Part shown: positions 41,805-51,207 of the stretch, piece after piece
Layout: each line of letters opens with the position of its first letter
Position numbering within the stretch: the first letter of the stretch is position 1
Origin: Fluviibacter sp039805725
Lineage (GTDB): Bacteria > Pseudomonadota > Gammaproteobacteria > Burkholderiales > Rhodocyclaceae
Direction: 5' to 3'
Assembly (NCBI GenBank): GCA_039805725.1
Contig: JBDLTT010000040.1
Span: 19,616-83,615, forward strand
DNA: 64,000 nt
Notes under the pieces: model-generated
Seen by the model: only the letters and a program-made list of their open reading frames with translations
Told to the model about the DNA's origin: nothing
Databases searched by the model: none
Program-made: the position numbers and the translations under genes

Positions 41805-43760
41805 TTAGCCCTTGAGCTGCTCAAGGATATGCGGGTTTTCCAGCGTCGAGGTATCTTGCGTGACTTCCTCACCCTTAGCCAGGGAGCGGAGCAGACGACG
41901 CATGATCTTGCCCGAACGGGTCTTCGGCAGGTTCTCACCAAAGCGGATGTCTTTCGGCTTGGCGATCGGACCGATTTCCTTACCTACCCAATCCGACAGT
42001 TCCTTGATGACCTTCTTGGCTTCATCTCCGGTCGGGCGCGAACCCTTCAGCACGACAAACGCCACAATCGCTTCACCGGTCAGATCATCCGGACGGCCGA
42101 CCACCGCAGCTTCGGCCACCAGCGGATTTGCCACCAGCGCCGATTCGATTTCCATGGTGCCCATACGGTGACCCGACACGTTCAGTACGTCATCGATACG
42201 ACCGGTAATGGTGAAGTAACCATTTTCGGCATCACGGATAGCGCCGTCACCGGCCAGATACAGCTTGCCACCCAGATCTTCCGGGAAGTACGACTTCTTG
42301 AATCGATCAGGATCGCCCCAGACCATACGAATCATCGACGGCCAAGGCTTCTTCACGACCAGGATACCGCCCTGACCCCATGGCACTTCGTTGCCGGTCT
42401 CGTCGACCACGGCGGCCTGGATGCCCGGGAACGGCAGCGTGCACGAACCCGGCACCAGCGGCGTTGCACCCGGCATCGGGGTGATCATGTGACCACCGGT
42501 TTCGGTCTGCCAGAAGGTATCGACGATCGGGCAGCGGCCGCCACCCACGTTCTCGTAGTACCACTCCCAGGCGGCCGGGTTGATCGGCTCACCGACCGAA
42601 CCCATCAAGCGCAAGCTCGACAGATCATACTTCTTCGGATGGATCGCCGGATCAGCATCGGCCGCCTTGATCAGCGAACGGATGGCGGTCGGCGCGGTGT
42701 AGAAAATATTAACCTTGTGCTTCTGAATCATGTCCCAGAAACGGCCGGCGTTCGGATAGGTCGGCACGCCTTCAAACACGACTTCGGTACCACCACACGC
42801 CAACGGGCCATAGGTGATATAGGTGTGGCCCGTGACCCAACCGATATCGGCCGTGCACCAGAAGACGTCTTCTTTCTTCAGGTCGAAGGTGTAGAGCATC
42901 GTGAGCATGGCGTGCAGCAGGTAACCGCCCGTCGAGTGCTGAACGCCCTTCGGCTTGCCGGTCGAACCCGAGGTGTAGAGCAGGAACAGCGGATGCTCGG
43001 CTTCAACCCAGACCGGATCACACTTGTCCGACTGCTTGTCGACCACATCACTGGCCCATACGTCGCGGCCAGCCGTCATATTAACTTCGGTACCCGTGCG
43101 CTTGAACACCAGCACTTTCTTGCAACCGTCACAGCCACCCATACCAAAAGCTTCATCGGCGATGGCCTTCAGCGGTAACGCCTTACCACCACGGAACTGA
43201 CCGTCGGTGGTCACCAGCACCTTGGCGCCGGCATCTTCGATACGGTCACGCAGCGACTGCGCCGAGAAGCCACCGAACACCACCGAGTGCGTTGCGCCGA
43301 TGCGGGCACAGGCTTGCATCGTAGCAATGCCATCAATCGTCATCGGCATGTAAATAATGACGCGATCACCCTTCTGTACACCCAGCTCCTTCAGTGCGTT
43401 GGCAATCTTGCAAACGCGAGCCAGCAGTTCTTTGTAAGTGACTTTGGTCACCTGGCCATCGTCGGCTTCGAAGATGATTGCAACTTTGTCACCCAGACCT
43501 TTTTCGATCTGACGATCCAGACAGTTGTAGGAGGCATTCAGCTTGCCATCAACAAACCAGCCGTAGGTCGGCGCCTTCGACTCGTCGAGTGTCTTGGTAA
43601 ACGGGGTTTGCCAGCTTAGTAGTTCCTTAGCGCGCTTGGCCCAGAAACCCTCGTAATCTTTTTCTGCTTCGGCACACAGCGCCTTGTACCCATCCATGCC
43701 CGAAACTGCAGCGTTCTTCACGAAATCCGGGGACGGTTGGTACACCTTGGCATTCGACAT
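41805..43760 (-). CDS. acs: acetyl-CoA synthetase (AMP-forming)
   Basis: Makes acetyl-CoA from acetate, ATP and CoA through acetyl-AMP. The protein has 651 residues from the ATG at 43760 (MSNAKVYQPSPDFVKNA), with AGGAG upstream; 54 in-frame codons before it are not conserved. It shows the AMP-binding loop LLYTSGSTGKPKGVQHST, the TFWQTETGGHM motif and the C-terminal PKTRSGKIMRR with the Lys known to be acetylated in Salmonella Acs. It heads a minus-strand acetate locus and is divergent from fumarase. Confidence 0.97.
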   Translation of the reverse strand: MSNAKVYQPSPDFVKNAAVSGMDGYKALCAEAEKDYEGFWAKRAKELLSWQTPFTKTLDESKAPTYGWFVDGKLNASYNCLDRQIEKGLGDKVAIIFEADDGQVTKVTYKELLARVCKIANALKELGVQKGDRVIIYMPMTIDGIATMQACARIGATHSVVFGGFSAQSLRDRIEDAGAKVLVTTDGQFRGGKALPLKAIADEAFGMGGCDGCKKVLVFKRTGTEVNMTAGRDVWASDVVDKQSDKCDPVWVEAEHPLFLLYTSGSTGKPKGVQHSTGGYLLHAMLTMLYTFDLKKEDVFWCTADIGWVTGHTYITYGPLACGGTEVVFEGVPTYPNAGRFWDMIQKHKVNIFYTAPTAIRSLIKAADADPAIHPKKYDLSSLRLMGSVGEPINPAAWEWYYENVGGGRCPIVDTFWQTETGGHMITPMPGATPLVPGSCTLPFPGIQAAVVDETGNEVPWGQGGILVVKKPWPSMIRMVWGDPDRFKKSYFPEDLGGKLYLAGDGAIRDAENGYFTITGRIDDVLNVSGHRMGTMEIESALVANPLVAEAAVVGRPDDLTGEAIVAFVVLKGSRPTGDEAKKVIKELSDWVGKEIGPIAKPKDIRFGENLPKTRSGKIMRRLLRSLAKGEEVTQDTSTLENPHILEQLKG

Positions 43761-44064
43761 GTTGCATCTCCTCGCTATTGTTAGATACTGCCTGGTTACT
43801 CCGAGATGCTTCCGCACTTCGGGCCGGCATCTAGGCGCCAGTTGCGGATTTGAGCAACCGGGCCGTACGCTGGGTACGGGATCATTTAATGACCTGAGCC
43901 TTACACCCTGCTTACACACCAAACCCTTTAATCACGCGGCTTTTATGTGGCGTCGCAGCAATAGCTCGATCGACGCCAAACCACCGCAAGCGCCGACTTT
44001 TTATTACAATTCAACTCACGCCGCGAGCGCCCTACTCAATCATCTTCGCCGTCCGGGAAAAAAC
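43761..44064. promoter_or_regulatory. 304-base divergent regulatory region between acs and fumarase
   Basis: No gene seen. It must hold both promoters. Inverted repeats: CCGTAC-N5-GTACGG (43863-43879) and TCATT-T-AATGA (43882-43892), adjacent to each other and roughly central, are candidate operators. I could not fix either promoter with confidence. Confidence 0.5.
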
Positions 44065-45594
44065 ATGAGCACGATCAAGCAGGAAGACTTTATTCAGTCC
44101 ATCGCCGACGCCTTTCAGTACATTAGCTACTACCACCCCCTGGACTACATCAAAGCCCTGGGCGAAGCCTACAAACGCGAAGAAAGCCCGGCGGCCAAAG
44201 ACGCTATTGCCCAGATACTGACCAATTCGCGCATGGCCGCCGAAGGCCACAGACCGATCTGCCAGGATACCGGCATTGCTGTCGTTTTCCTCAAGGTTGG
44301 CCAGAACCTGAAATGGGACGCCACGCTCAGTGTGCAGGAAATGGTCAACGAAGGTGTCCGTCGCGCCTACCTGAACCCGGACAATAAACTGCGTGCTTCA
44401 GTGCTGCTGGATCCGGCCGGTGCCCGTAAGAATTCCAAAGACAATACCCCGGCGGTCGTGCACTACGAAATCGTCGAAGGTGACGAGCTGGAAGTCATCT
44501 GCGCCGCCAAGGGCGGCGGGTCGGAAAATAAATCCAAGTTCTACGCGCTCAACCCATCGGACTCGATCGTTGACTGGGTGCTGAAGACCCTGCCAACCAT
44601 GGGTGCTGGCTGGTGTCCGCCGGGGATTCTGGGCATCGGGATCGGCGGCACCCCGGAAAAGGCCATGCTGCTTGCTAAAGAATCGCTGATGGCGCCATGT
44701 AACATTCACGAGCTGCATGCCAAGGCCGCCGAAGGCCAAACACTGACCCGGGTTGAAGAACTGCGCCTGGAACTCTACGAAAAGGTTAATGCCCTCGGCA
44801 TTGGAGCTCAGGGTCTGGGTGGCCTGACCACCGTGCTCGACGTCAAGATTCTGGATTACCCGACCCACGCCGCTTCGCTGCCAGTTGCCATGATCCCCAA
44901 CTGTGCTGCGACCCGTCACGTGCACTTCCACCTCGACGGCTCCGGCCCTGCCCATCTACCGACGCCAAAGCTAGAAGACTGGCCGGATATTACCTGGGCA
45001 CCGGACGCCAAAAAGGCTAAGCGCGTCAACCTCGACACGCTAACCAAAGCCGAAGTCGCTTCGTGGAAACCGGGCGACATCCTGCTGCTCAACGGCAAAA
45101 TGCTCACTGGCCGGGATGCTGCCCACAAGCGCATCCAGGACATGCTGGCGCGTGGCGAGAAACTACCGGTCGACTTTACCAACCGCGTCATTTACTACGT
45201 CGGTCCGGTCGATCCGGTGCGTGATGAAGTCGTTGGCCCGGCAGGTCCGACGACCGCCACCCGGATGGATAAGTTCACCCGCATGATGCTCGAGCAAACC
45301 GGCCTCATCGCCATGGTCGGCAAGGCCGAGCGCGGCCCTGCCGCCATCGAAGCGATTCGCGACAACAAGGCGGCTTACCTCATGGCGGTCGGTGGTGCTG
45401 CTTACCTTGTGTCGAAGGCCATCAAGGAAGCCAAGGTCGTCGGCTTCAACGATCTCGGCATGGAAGCTATCTACGAGTTCACCGTCGAAGATATGCCCGT
45501 TACGGTGGCCGTGGATTCTTCGGGCACCTCGGTACACGAAACCGGTCCGAAGGAGTGGCAAGTCAAGATCGGCAAAATTCCGGTCAAGTCCTGA
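44065..45594 (+). CDS. fumarate hydratase, class I (iron-sulfur)
   Basis: Interconverts fumarate and malate with a 4Fe-4S cluster. The protein has 509 residues from the ATG at 44065 (MSTIKQEDFIQSIADAFQYI). The N-terminal alpha region holds the cluster cysteines in HRPICQDTGIAVVF, AGWCPPGILGIGIGG and MIPNCAATRHVHF. The C-terminal beta region has DRVI-like catalytic segments and GPTTATRMDKFT. Class I enzymes are oxygen-sensitive. Divergent from acs, linking acetate activation with the TCA cycle. Confidence 0.95.
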   Translation: MSTIKQEDFIQSIADAFQYISYYHPLDYIKALGEAYKREESPAAKDAIAQILTNSRMAAEGHRPICQDTGIAVVFLKVGQNLKWDATLSVQEMVNEGVRRAYLNPDNKLRASVLLDPAGARKNSKDNTPAVVHYEIVEGDELEVICAAKGGGSENKSKFYALNPSDSIVDWVLKTLPTMGAGWCPPGILGIGIGGTPEKAMLLAKESLMAPCNIHELHAKAAEGQTLTRVEELRLELYEKVNALGIGAQGLGGLTTVLDVKILDYPTHAASLPVAMIPNCAATRHVHFHLDGSGPAHLPTPKLEDWPDITWAPDAKKAKRVNLDTLTKAEVASWKPGDILLLNGKMLTGRDAAHKRIQDMLARGEKLPVDFTNRVIYYVGPVDPVRDEVVGPAGPTTATRMDKFTRMMLEQTGLIAMVGKAERGPAAIEAIRDNKAAYLMAVGGAAYLVSKAIKEAKVVGFNDLGMEAIYEFTVEDMPVTVAVDSSGTSVHETGPKEWQVKIGKIPVKS

Positions 45595-45619
45595 GTTTCA
45601 CTTGCAGGAAAACAACCGG

Positions 45620-46432
45620 GTGCCGACAACGCAGCGTCCCGTGATCGGGGTCTTCGACTCCGGTCTGGGCGGTCTGTCGGTACTTGGTGCCCTCGGCGGG
45701 ACCTGCCCCGCTGCCGACCTGGTCTACGCCGCCGACACGGCATACGTCCCCTACGGCAACAAGACGCCGGAACAGATCCGCGCCCGCGTCCTGGCCATGG
45801 GAAAGGCGCTGATCGATGAAGGCTGTACTACGCTCGTGGTCGCCTGCAATACGGCCACCGCCGAAGCGATTGAAGCGCTGCGTGCCGAACACCCCAGCAT
45901 TCCCGTTGTAGGCGTCGAGCCCGGCATTAAACCCGCTGCAATCAATACCCACAGCGGCCACATCGCTGTGCTGGCTACGGCCGCTACGGCAAAGAGCCAA
46001 CGACTGGCGCAGCTGATCGCTCGCCACGCACCCCAAAAAACCGTGCACATCATTCCTTGTCACGGCTGGGCCACGGAAGTTGAAGCTCTCAATCTGAATG
46101 CCCCGTCGATCATCGAAGAAATCAACGCGCAACTATTGCCGCTCATTCGACACGGGGTTGATCAGGTGGTGCTTGGCTGCACCCACTACGATTTTCTCGT
46201 GCCGACCCTAAACCGACTTATTGGTGGCAAGGCGCAACTCGTTGGTGTGGCTAGCGCGGTCGCACGGCAGGCCTGCAAAGTCTCTGGCGCAGAGACCCTC
46301 ACCGGCACCGGCACGATCCGGCTCATGTCAACGATGAATCCGGTACGCCTCACCGAGGCAACAAAGGCGCTTGGCCTCGGCCACCTCATTGATCGACTGA
46401 CAGGCCCACCGCAGCTTCTGGATACCCCTTAA
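45620..46432 (+). CDS. murI: glutamate racemase
   Basis: Supplies D-glutamate for peptidoglycan. The protein has 270 residues from the GTG at 45620, with AGGA ten bases upstream; the frame continues upstream into fumarase without homology. Conserved elements are IGVFDSGLGGLSVL, the first catalytic Cys in VVACNTATAEAIEAL and the second in VLGCTHYDFLVP. It follows fumarase by 25 bases. Confidence 0.94.
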   Translation: MPTTQRPVIGVFDSGLGGLSVLGALGGTCPAADLVYAADTAYVPYGNKTPEQIRARVLAMGKALIDEGCTTLVVACNTATAEAIEALRAEHPSIPVVGVEPGIKPAAINTHSGHIAVLATAATAKSQRLAQLIARHAPQKTVHIIPCHGWATEVEALNLNAPSIIEEINAQLLPLIRHGVDQVVLGCTHYDFLVPTLNRLIGGKAQLVGVASAVARQACKVSGAETLTGTGTIRLMSTMNPVRLTEATKALGLGHLIDRLTGPPQLLDTP

Positions 46433-46467
46433 TTTCCGTCATCGCGGCATGACCCAGAAAAAACACC

Positions 46468-47244
46468 ATGAGCTACTACACCCGACAAACCATTACGCAG
46501 GTTCATCACTGGGATGACAAGCTGTTTAGCTTCAAATGCACGCGCGACCCCGAGTTACGGTTCGAAAACGGCCAGTTTGTGCTGATTGGCCTGATGCAGA
46601 ATGAGCGGCCGCTGTTGCGGGCCTACAGTTTCGTCAACGCCGACGATGAACCTGAGCTTGAATTTCTCAGCATCAAAGTACCCGACGGAGCCCTGACATC
46701 GCGGTTGCAACATATACAGCCCGGCGACGAGCTGATTGTTGCCAAGGCCGCCAAGGGCACGCTCGTGGTTTCAGATCTCGCTCCCGGAAAACGACTGTTC
46801 CTGCTGGCCACGGGCACCGGGCTGGCGCCTTTCATCAGCATTCTGCGTGATCGTCAGCTCACGGCAAAATTCGAGCAGATCACTCTGGTTCATGGGGTAC
46901 GCCGGGTCAGCGAGCTGGCCTATGCGGCCGAGCTCCAACGCTTTGCGATGAATCCCGGCTGCCATTATTACCCGACTGTGACGCGTGAGCCCTTCAAGCA
47001 CCAGGGGCGGATTCCAACTCTGATGGGATCTGGTCAACTCTTTCGCGACCTGGGCCTCGCGCCACTGGATTCCGCTGAGGATCGGATCATGATCTGTGGC
47101 AACGGCCCCATGCTGAACGACACACGCGCGTTGCTTGAACAGCTGGGTTTTAGGGGATCACCGGGCAAAGGCCAACCGGGGTCGTTTCTCGTTGAGCAGG
47201 CTTTTGCAATGCAAAAACAGGTCAATCATCGGGATCAAGGCTGA
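46468..47244 (+). CDS. fpr: ferredoxin-NADP(+) reductase
   Basis: 258 residues, bacterial subclass I. The FAD-binding motif is RPLLRAYSFVNADDE, the NADP-binding glycine loop LLATGTGLAPFISIL, and a C-terminal MICGNGPML; the end (FLVEQAF) resembles the FVEKAFV tail of Fpr proteins. It moves electrons between NADPH and ferredoxin or flavodoxin, often in oxidative-stress or iron-sulfur repair contexts. It starts 35 bases after murI. Confidence 0.93.
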   Translation: MSYYTRQTITQVHHWDDKLFSFKCTRDPELRFENGQFVLIGLMQNERPLLRAYSFVNADDEPELEFLSIKVPDGALTSRLQHIQPGDELIVAKAAKGTLVVSDLAPGKRLFLLATGTGLAPFISILRDRQLTAKFEQITLVHGVRRVSELAYAAELQRFAMNPGCHYYPTVTREPFKHQGRIPTLMGSGQLFRDLGLAPLDSAEDRIMICGNGPMLNDTRALLEQLGFRGSPGKGQPGSFLVEQAFAMQKQVNHRDQG

Positions 47245-47256
47245 TCATCCCAGGCT

Positions 47257-47284
47257 CTTGAAAAACGAATCGCCTCCTCCATAT
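47257..47284 (+). promoter_or_regulatory. sigma-32 (RpoH) type promoter for hsp20
   Basis: CTTGAAA (47257-47263, perfect) and CTCCATAT (47277-47284, one mismatch to CCCCATAT) are spaced by 13 bases, identical to the grpE and dnaK elements. The hsp20 ATG is 41 bases downstream. Confidence 0.7.
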
Positions 47285-47325
47285 CAGTTTCATGCGGGCA
47301 ACCGCCTTACTTTATGGAGAATGAC

Positions 47326-47736
47326 ATGACCATAGTGCGTTATTCACCCCTGGATGAATTCCTCAAGAGCCTGATGACCCCCACCGAACCGCGGGTCAGC
47401 AGCACGTCGGCACCATCGATCTCTGTCGATGTCGTGGAACAGGAAAATGCGTACGTCGTGCACGCGGATCTGCCCGGCATCAGCAAAGAGGATATTGACG
47501 TCAGTATCGATGGCTCACAGCTGACTATTTCAGCTGAACGCAAAAACGAGAAATCCGTTTCGGAGACCGACAAAGTACTGCGCACCGAGCGGCAATATGG
47601 CAAAACAACGCGAACTTTCCAGTTCGAGCATGAGCTGGATGAGGCGCAATCAAGTGCACGCTTTAATCATGGGGTGCTTGAGCTTGTTCTGCCTAAAAAA
47701 GTGCAAAACACGGCGAAGCGGCTGACCATCGAGTAA
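47326..47736 (+). CDS. small heat shock protein Hsp20
   Basis: 136 residues from the ATG at 47326, with GGAG upstream. Alpha-crystallin domain (about 35-130): ISVDVVEQENAYVVHADLPG, DIDVSIDGSQLTISAERK and the closing GVLELVLPKK, followed by a short C-terminal extension without a clear IxI motif. Prevents aggregation and hands substrates to DnaK/DnaJ. Preceded by a sigma-32-like promoter and followed by a strong hairpin. Confidence 0.95.
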   Translation: MTIVRYSPLDEFLKSLMTPTEPRVSSTSAPSISVDVVEQENAYVVHADLPGISKEDIDVSIDGSQLTISAERKNEKSVSETDKVLRTERQYGKTTRTFQFEHELDEAQSSARFNHGVLELVLPKKVQNTAKRLTIE

Positions 47737-47773
47737 TGTCAGAGCTTAAGCAGCATGACGCTGCTGCAGCGCA

Positions 47774-47803
47774 AAACGGCCTGCTCCTATGAGCAGGCCG
47801 TTT
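47774..47803. terminator. strong hairpin after hsp20
   Basis: A perfect 13-bp stem (AAACGGCCTGCTC with its complement) and CTAT loop, followed by TTTCGTTT rather than an unbroken T-run. It separates hsp20 from the first acylase gene. Confidence 0.65.
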
Positions 47804-47928
47804 CGTTTAATCGTGATGAATCTCTGATCTATTCCCGAATTTGGGAATATACGAAGAGCAGCCAACAGGGTGAAAATGATCTCGCTGAAAAAATAACAAA
47901 ACAACTTATGGCAACCAGGAGATGCACC

Positions 47929-49077
47929 ATGACACTCAAGCACCTAGCGAAGGTCTTCCTCACAACATTCCTAATCGCCTCATCGATCACGAATTCGTAT
48001 GCCTGTACTGTTCTTGCCTTCACAGATGCCAAGGGCAACGTCTACCAAGGCCGCGCTAATGAATTTCTCTATCAACAACCTGATGAGCTGACGTATTGGC
48101 CGGCCGGTACCCGCATTGAGTCGGTCACGCAAGACGGCCAACAAGGCAAAACATTCAACACCAAGTATGGAATCTTGGCTGCGACCTTGAAGGGCATGAC
48201 ACCGAATGCCAAGCAGGATACGGTTCACGAAGCGGCCAACGATCAGGGCATGTCACTGACGACCAACTTCTACACACTCAATGGCCAGCCAACCGTAACT
48301 GCGCCTCCTGCACAAGTTTTATCTGCGCTTGACTTTGCCGCTTGGGCTTTAGGTAACTTCCAGACGGTCGAACAATTAAAGCAAGCCCTGCAGAATAAAG
48401 ACGTGGATATTTGGTTGCCCAGGATGCCCAATATGGGCAACCTTGTCGCCCCGTTACATTTCGCCATCTATGACAAAGTCGGGGGTGCGGTGGTAATCGA
48501 ATGGACCGGTGGTCAAACGCTAGTTTATGACAATAAAGTCGGCGTCATGACCAATGAGCCACCGTTTCCATGGCATCTGGAGAACATGAACAACTACGCA
48601 TACTTAACCAACGTTGACAAGAACACCGGTAAGTTCAATAAACTGTCTGTGACTGCATTCGACTCTGGAGGCGCCATGGCAGGGCTACCTGCGGCCAACA
48701 ACTCCATGGGACGCTTTGTCAGAGCGGCCTACTATGCCAACTTTGCAAAGAAAGCCAAAACACCCGAACAAGCGCTATTGACGATGGGACATGTCATGAA
48801 TAATTTTGACCGACCCATAGATATCACCGTTGATAAGCCGAATGCGGCTGCCGCCGATCTGGGCGCAAGCGCGTCCAAACCGACCAGCGAGGCAACCTAT
48901 TTCACCGTCATCAAAGATCTGTCACGCAATCTATTCCTGATTCGGACAATCAATGCCTTTAACTTCACCCAGTTTGATCTAAACAAGTTAAACGCCATCA
49001 AGGAGACAAGGGTCGTTTCCTTCAAGGATCTCAACGCCAACACCAACCTTGATGGCACCCCTCTTTTTCTGAAGTAA
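47929..49077 (+). CDS. exported choloylglycine hydrolase/penicillin acylase family protein, Glu-type (copy 1)
   Basis: 382 residues from the ATG at 47929, with AGGAG eight bases upstream. A signal peptide ends TNSYA, so cleavage leaves Cys as residue 1, the catalytic nucleophile of this Ntn-hydrolase family. After CTVLAF the conserved Arg and the next acidic residue read GRANEF: Glu replaces the usual Asp. MTNEPPFPWHLENMNNYAYL supplies the conserved Asn, and GRFVRAAYY the conserved Arg. It hydrolyses a linear amide; substrate unknown. The fourth copy (53781-54929) has exactly the same length and is clearly similar. Co-directional with copy 2, 23 bases on. Confidence 0.88.
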   Translation: MTLKHLAKVFLTTFLIASSITNSYACTVLAFTDAKGNVYQGRANEFLYQQPDELTYWPAGTRIESVTQDGQQGKTFNTKYGILAATLKGMTPNAKQDTVHEAANDQGMSLTTNFYTLNGQPTVTAPPAQVLSALDFAAWALGNFQTVEQLKQALQNKDVDIWLPRMPNMGNLVAPLHFAIYDKVGGAVVIEWTGGQTLVYDNKVGVMTNEPPFPWHLENMNNYAYLTNVDKNTGKFNKLSVTAFDSGGAMAGLPAANNSMGRFVRAAYYANFAKKAKTPEQALLTMGHVMNNFDRPIDITVDKPNAAAADLGASASKPTSEATYFTVIKDLSRNLFLIRTINAFNFTQFDLNKLNAIKETRVVSFKDLNANTNLDGTPLFLK

Positions 49078-49100
49078 TCCAACACACCCAGGAGAAACAC

Positions 49101-50243
49101 ATGCACGGAAAGAAACTTAAATCTCTCATTGCAACACTCGCTGCCTCAAGCTACCTGGTTACCGCAAGCGGTGTCGCGCAAGCATGTACTACCCTGTTAA
49201 CCACTGATACAAATGGTAACGCGTATCACGGCCGTGGCTTAGAATATCCATACCCGCTTCCATTTTCGATGACCTGGATGCCGGCTGGCACCCACGTAGA
49301 GTCTGCAACGCCATCGGGTAAACAAGGCGTCACGTTTGATACCAAATACGCCATCATCGCCATATCTGCGCCTGCAGTTCCCAACACCAAACAACCCTAT
49401 ATTGCCCAAGGAGCCAACGATCAAGGCCTGAGCTTTTCATCAAATCAGCTCAATGGCTCAAGTTCACCCCCTGTAGGAAACGAACCAAGCAAGATTCTCT
49501 CGGCCAATGATCTTGGCGCCTGGATCCTGGGAAACTTCAAGACGGTTGCCGAGGTAAAAGCAGCCATGCAGAGCGACAGTACCGAATTCTGGCTGCCAAA
49601 GGTGCCATTAGATAACAATGCACCGCTCCCTCAGCACTTTGCCGTTTTCGACAAAAAAGGTAACGGGATTGTTATTGAATTTTTCGATGGCAAAAAAAAT
49701 GTGTACGACAACCCGGTGAATGCTCTTACCAACAACCCACCATTTCCATGGCATCTCGAAAACCTTAACAATTACACCTTCAATAACGTAGACAAAAACA
49801 CAGGTCAACTGGGCAAGCTAAAGCTGGCATCCGCCGATGCTGGTATTGCATTAACCGCACTACCTTCTGCGCAAACGACCCAAGGTCGATTCGTCAAGGC
49901 TGCTTTCTATGCGAATTATGTACGCAAAGGAAAAACACCGGATGAAGCCATTAATCAATTGGCTCATATCCTCAACAACTTTGACCGCCCTCTCGATCTA
50001 ACCATGGATCCTCCGGGCGGCCTGGGCGACGGCACACGTAGCAATAAAGTCTCTTCAGAAAGTACGCTGTGGCTGATCATGCACGACTTGTCCCGTAACC
50101 TGACCTACTTTCGGCACTATGACGCTATTAACTGGTCTGTCGTCGACATGAACCAGTTTAAGACGCTCAAAACTGTGAAGTCAGTTCCGGCAGATCAGAT
50201 CGTTAAAGGTGGCGACAATGCCTTCACATTGTTCCAAAAATAA
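49101..50243 (+). CDS. exported choloylglycine hydrolase/penicillin acylase family protein, Glu-type (copy 2)
   Basis: 380 residues; the AGGAGAAAC ribosome binding site is strong. A signal peptide ends GVAQA directly before CTTLLT, so the mature N-terminus is the nucleophilic Cys. The Arg/acid motif reads HGRGLEYP (Glu in place of Asp). NNPPFPWHLENLNNYTF and GRFVKAAFYANY carry the other conserved residues. It is more diverged from copies 1 and 4 than they are from each other, including the ISAPAVPNTKQPYIAQ region. A perfect 13-bp terminator hairpin follows. Confidence 0.88.
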   Translation: MHGKKLKSLIATLAASSYLVTASGVAQACTTLLTTDTNGNAYHGRGLEYPYPLPFSMTWMPAGTHVESATPSGKQGVTFDTKYAIIAISAPAVPNTKQPYIAQGANDQGLSFSSNQLNGSSSPPVGNEPSKILSANDLGAWILGNFKTVAEVKAAMQSDSTEFWLPKVPLDNNAPLPQHFAVFDKKGNGIVIEFFDGKKNVYDNPVNALTNNPPFPWHLENLNNYTFNNVDKNTGQLGKLKLASADAGIALTALPSAQTTQGRFVKAAFYANYVRKGKTPDEAINQLAHILNNFDRPLDLTMDPPGGLGDGTRSNKVSSESTLWLIMHDLSRNLTYFRHYDAINWSVVDMNQFKTLKTVKSVPADQIVKGGDNAFTLFQK

Positions 50244-50259
50244 AGAGTAAGCTACAAAT

Positions 50260-50289
50260 AAACAAAACCACCATGAGGTGGTTTTGTTT
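50260..50289 (+). terminator. terminator after acylase copy 2
   Basis: AAACAAAACCACC (50260-50272) and its exact complement (50277-50289) around ATGA, ending in GTTTTGTTT. It splits the acylase cluster into two transcription units. Confidence 0.75.
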
Positions 50290-50320
50290 CTCTGGGGATG
50301 GTTTCGCATAATCGAGAATA

Positions 50321-51184
50321 ATGTCGTTTGTCACTTCGATACACCGATTCACCAGTCGATTCTGTTTTTTCTGGACGATTGGGTGGATTCTTACCTGCCC
50401 AGCACATGCGGATGACGGTAGCACCATGACGTCCACTGCCCAGGTCGCCCAGAAGATCATGGCGAAGCTTCACCCAATGATTCAGTTGCCGGTTTCTTAC
50501 AATTACAACCAGAATCGGCAACCCAATCAGAACTACACACAAGCGCAGTTTCAGTTTGATCCAACCATACCGATTGTCACGGGCGAACGAACAGGACTGA
50601 TCCTGAATCCCATGTTCACGGACAATATCAACGCCCAGAATCAGCAAACCCGCAATCAGGCACAGCCCTTGCAACTGGCGACCTACTTTGCAAGAACCGA
50701 TATGGACCTCCTCTATGGCCTCGGTCCATTCATCCAGATGCCCACCGCCAATACCTATGGCGGATCTCAACAAACTGGTTTGGGCGCCTCATACGGCTTC
50801 ATGTATCAGCCCAGGCACTGGGTGATTGGTGCCATTGGTTATAACGCCTGGGGCGTTGGCGACAACCGGTCATCTGGCACGGCCAATGTTTACTTCGTCA
50901 ACCCGACCATCTCTTACACCTCGGACAACGCCTGGACCTACAACCTGCAAGGATGGATTAATGGTAACCCTACCAACGGCAAGAGCAACAACACCAATCA
51001 ACTCATGCTCAGTGCCGGGAAAACGATTTCAGTCGGCAAAGCCAGTGTGCAATGGCAGATTGGCCCGAGTTACATGGTCACCAAGACACCGAGCAGCCCC
51101 CAGGGCTGGGGGGGCTTTTTTAGCCTGACGCTCGCTTTTCCTGAAAAGGGCTACTACATACAGCCCCAGAACTATTCCAACTAA
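50321..51184 (+). CDS. outer membrane beta-barrel protein, transporter-like
   Basis: 287 residues. A signal peptide ends CPAHA before DDGST. The mature protein has alternating aromatic and polar strands, a linker rich in Asn and Gln (YNYNQNRQPNQNYTQAQFQF), and the segments LLYGLGPFIQMPTAN, GFMYQPRHWVIGAIGYNAWG and a final FFSLTLAFPE. These recall outer-membrane proteins often annotated as neuromedin-U-like or phenol-degradation MetA-like. No cytoplasmic domain. The location among exported acylases suggests substrate or product passage across the outer membrane (inference). Confidence 0.7.
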   Translation: MSFVTSIHRFTSRFCFFWTIGWILTCPAHADDGSTMTSTAQVAQKIMAKLHPMIQLPVSYNYNQNRQPNQNYTQAQFQFDPTIPIVTGERTGLILNPMFTDNINAQNQQTRNQAQPLQLATYFARTDMDLLYGLGPFIQMPTANTYGGSQQTGLGASYGFMYQPRHWVIGAIGYNAWGVGDNRSSGTANVYFVNPTISYTSDNAWTYNLQGWINGNPTNGKSNNTNQLMLSAGKTISVGKASVQWQIGPSYMVTKTPSSPQGWGGFFSLTLAFPEKGYYIQPQNYSN

Positions 51185-51207
51185 TCGTTCCGTAAACAAT
51201 CAGAGTT

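Noticed and set aside
41829..43178. 449-codon open frame on the plus strand opposite acs
   Set aside because: Lies wholly within acs; Arg/His/Asp-rich translation with no family resemblance, typical of the shadow of a G+C-rich gene.
47755..47928. N-terminal extension of acylase copy 1 upstream of 47929
   Set aside because: It would run through the strong hairpin at 47774-47803, lacks a ribosome binding site and would bury the signal peptide.
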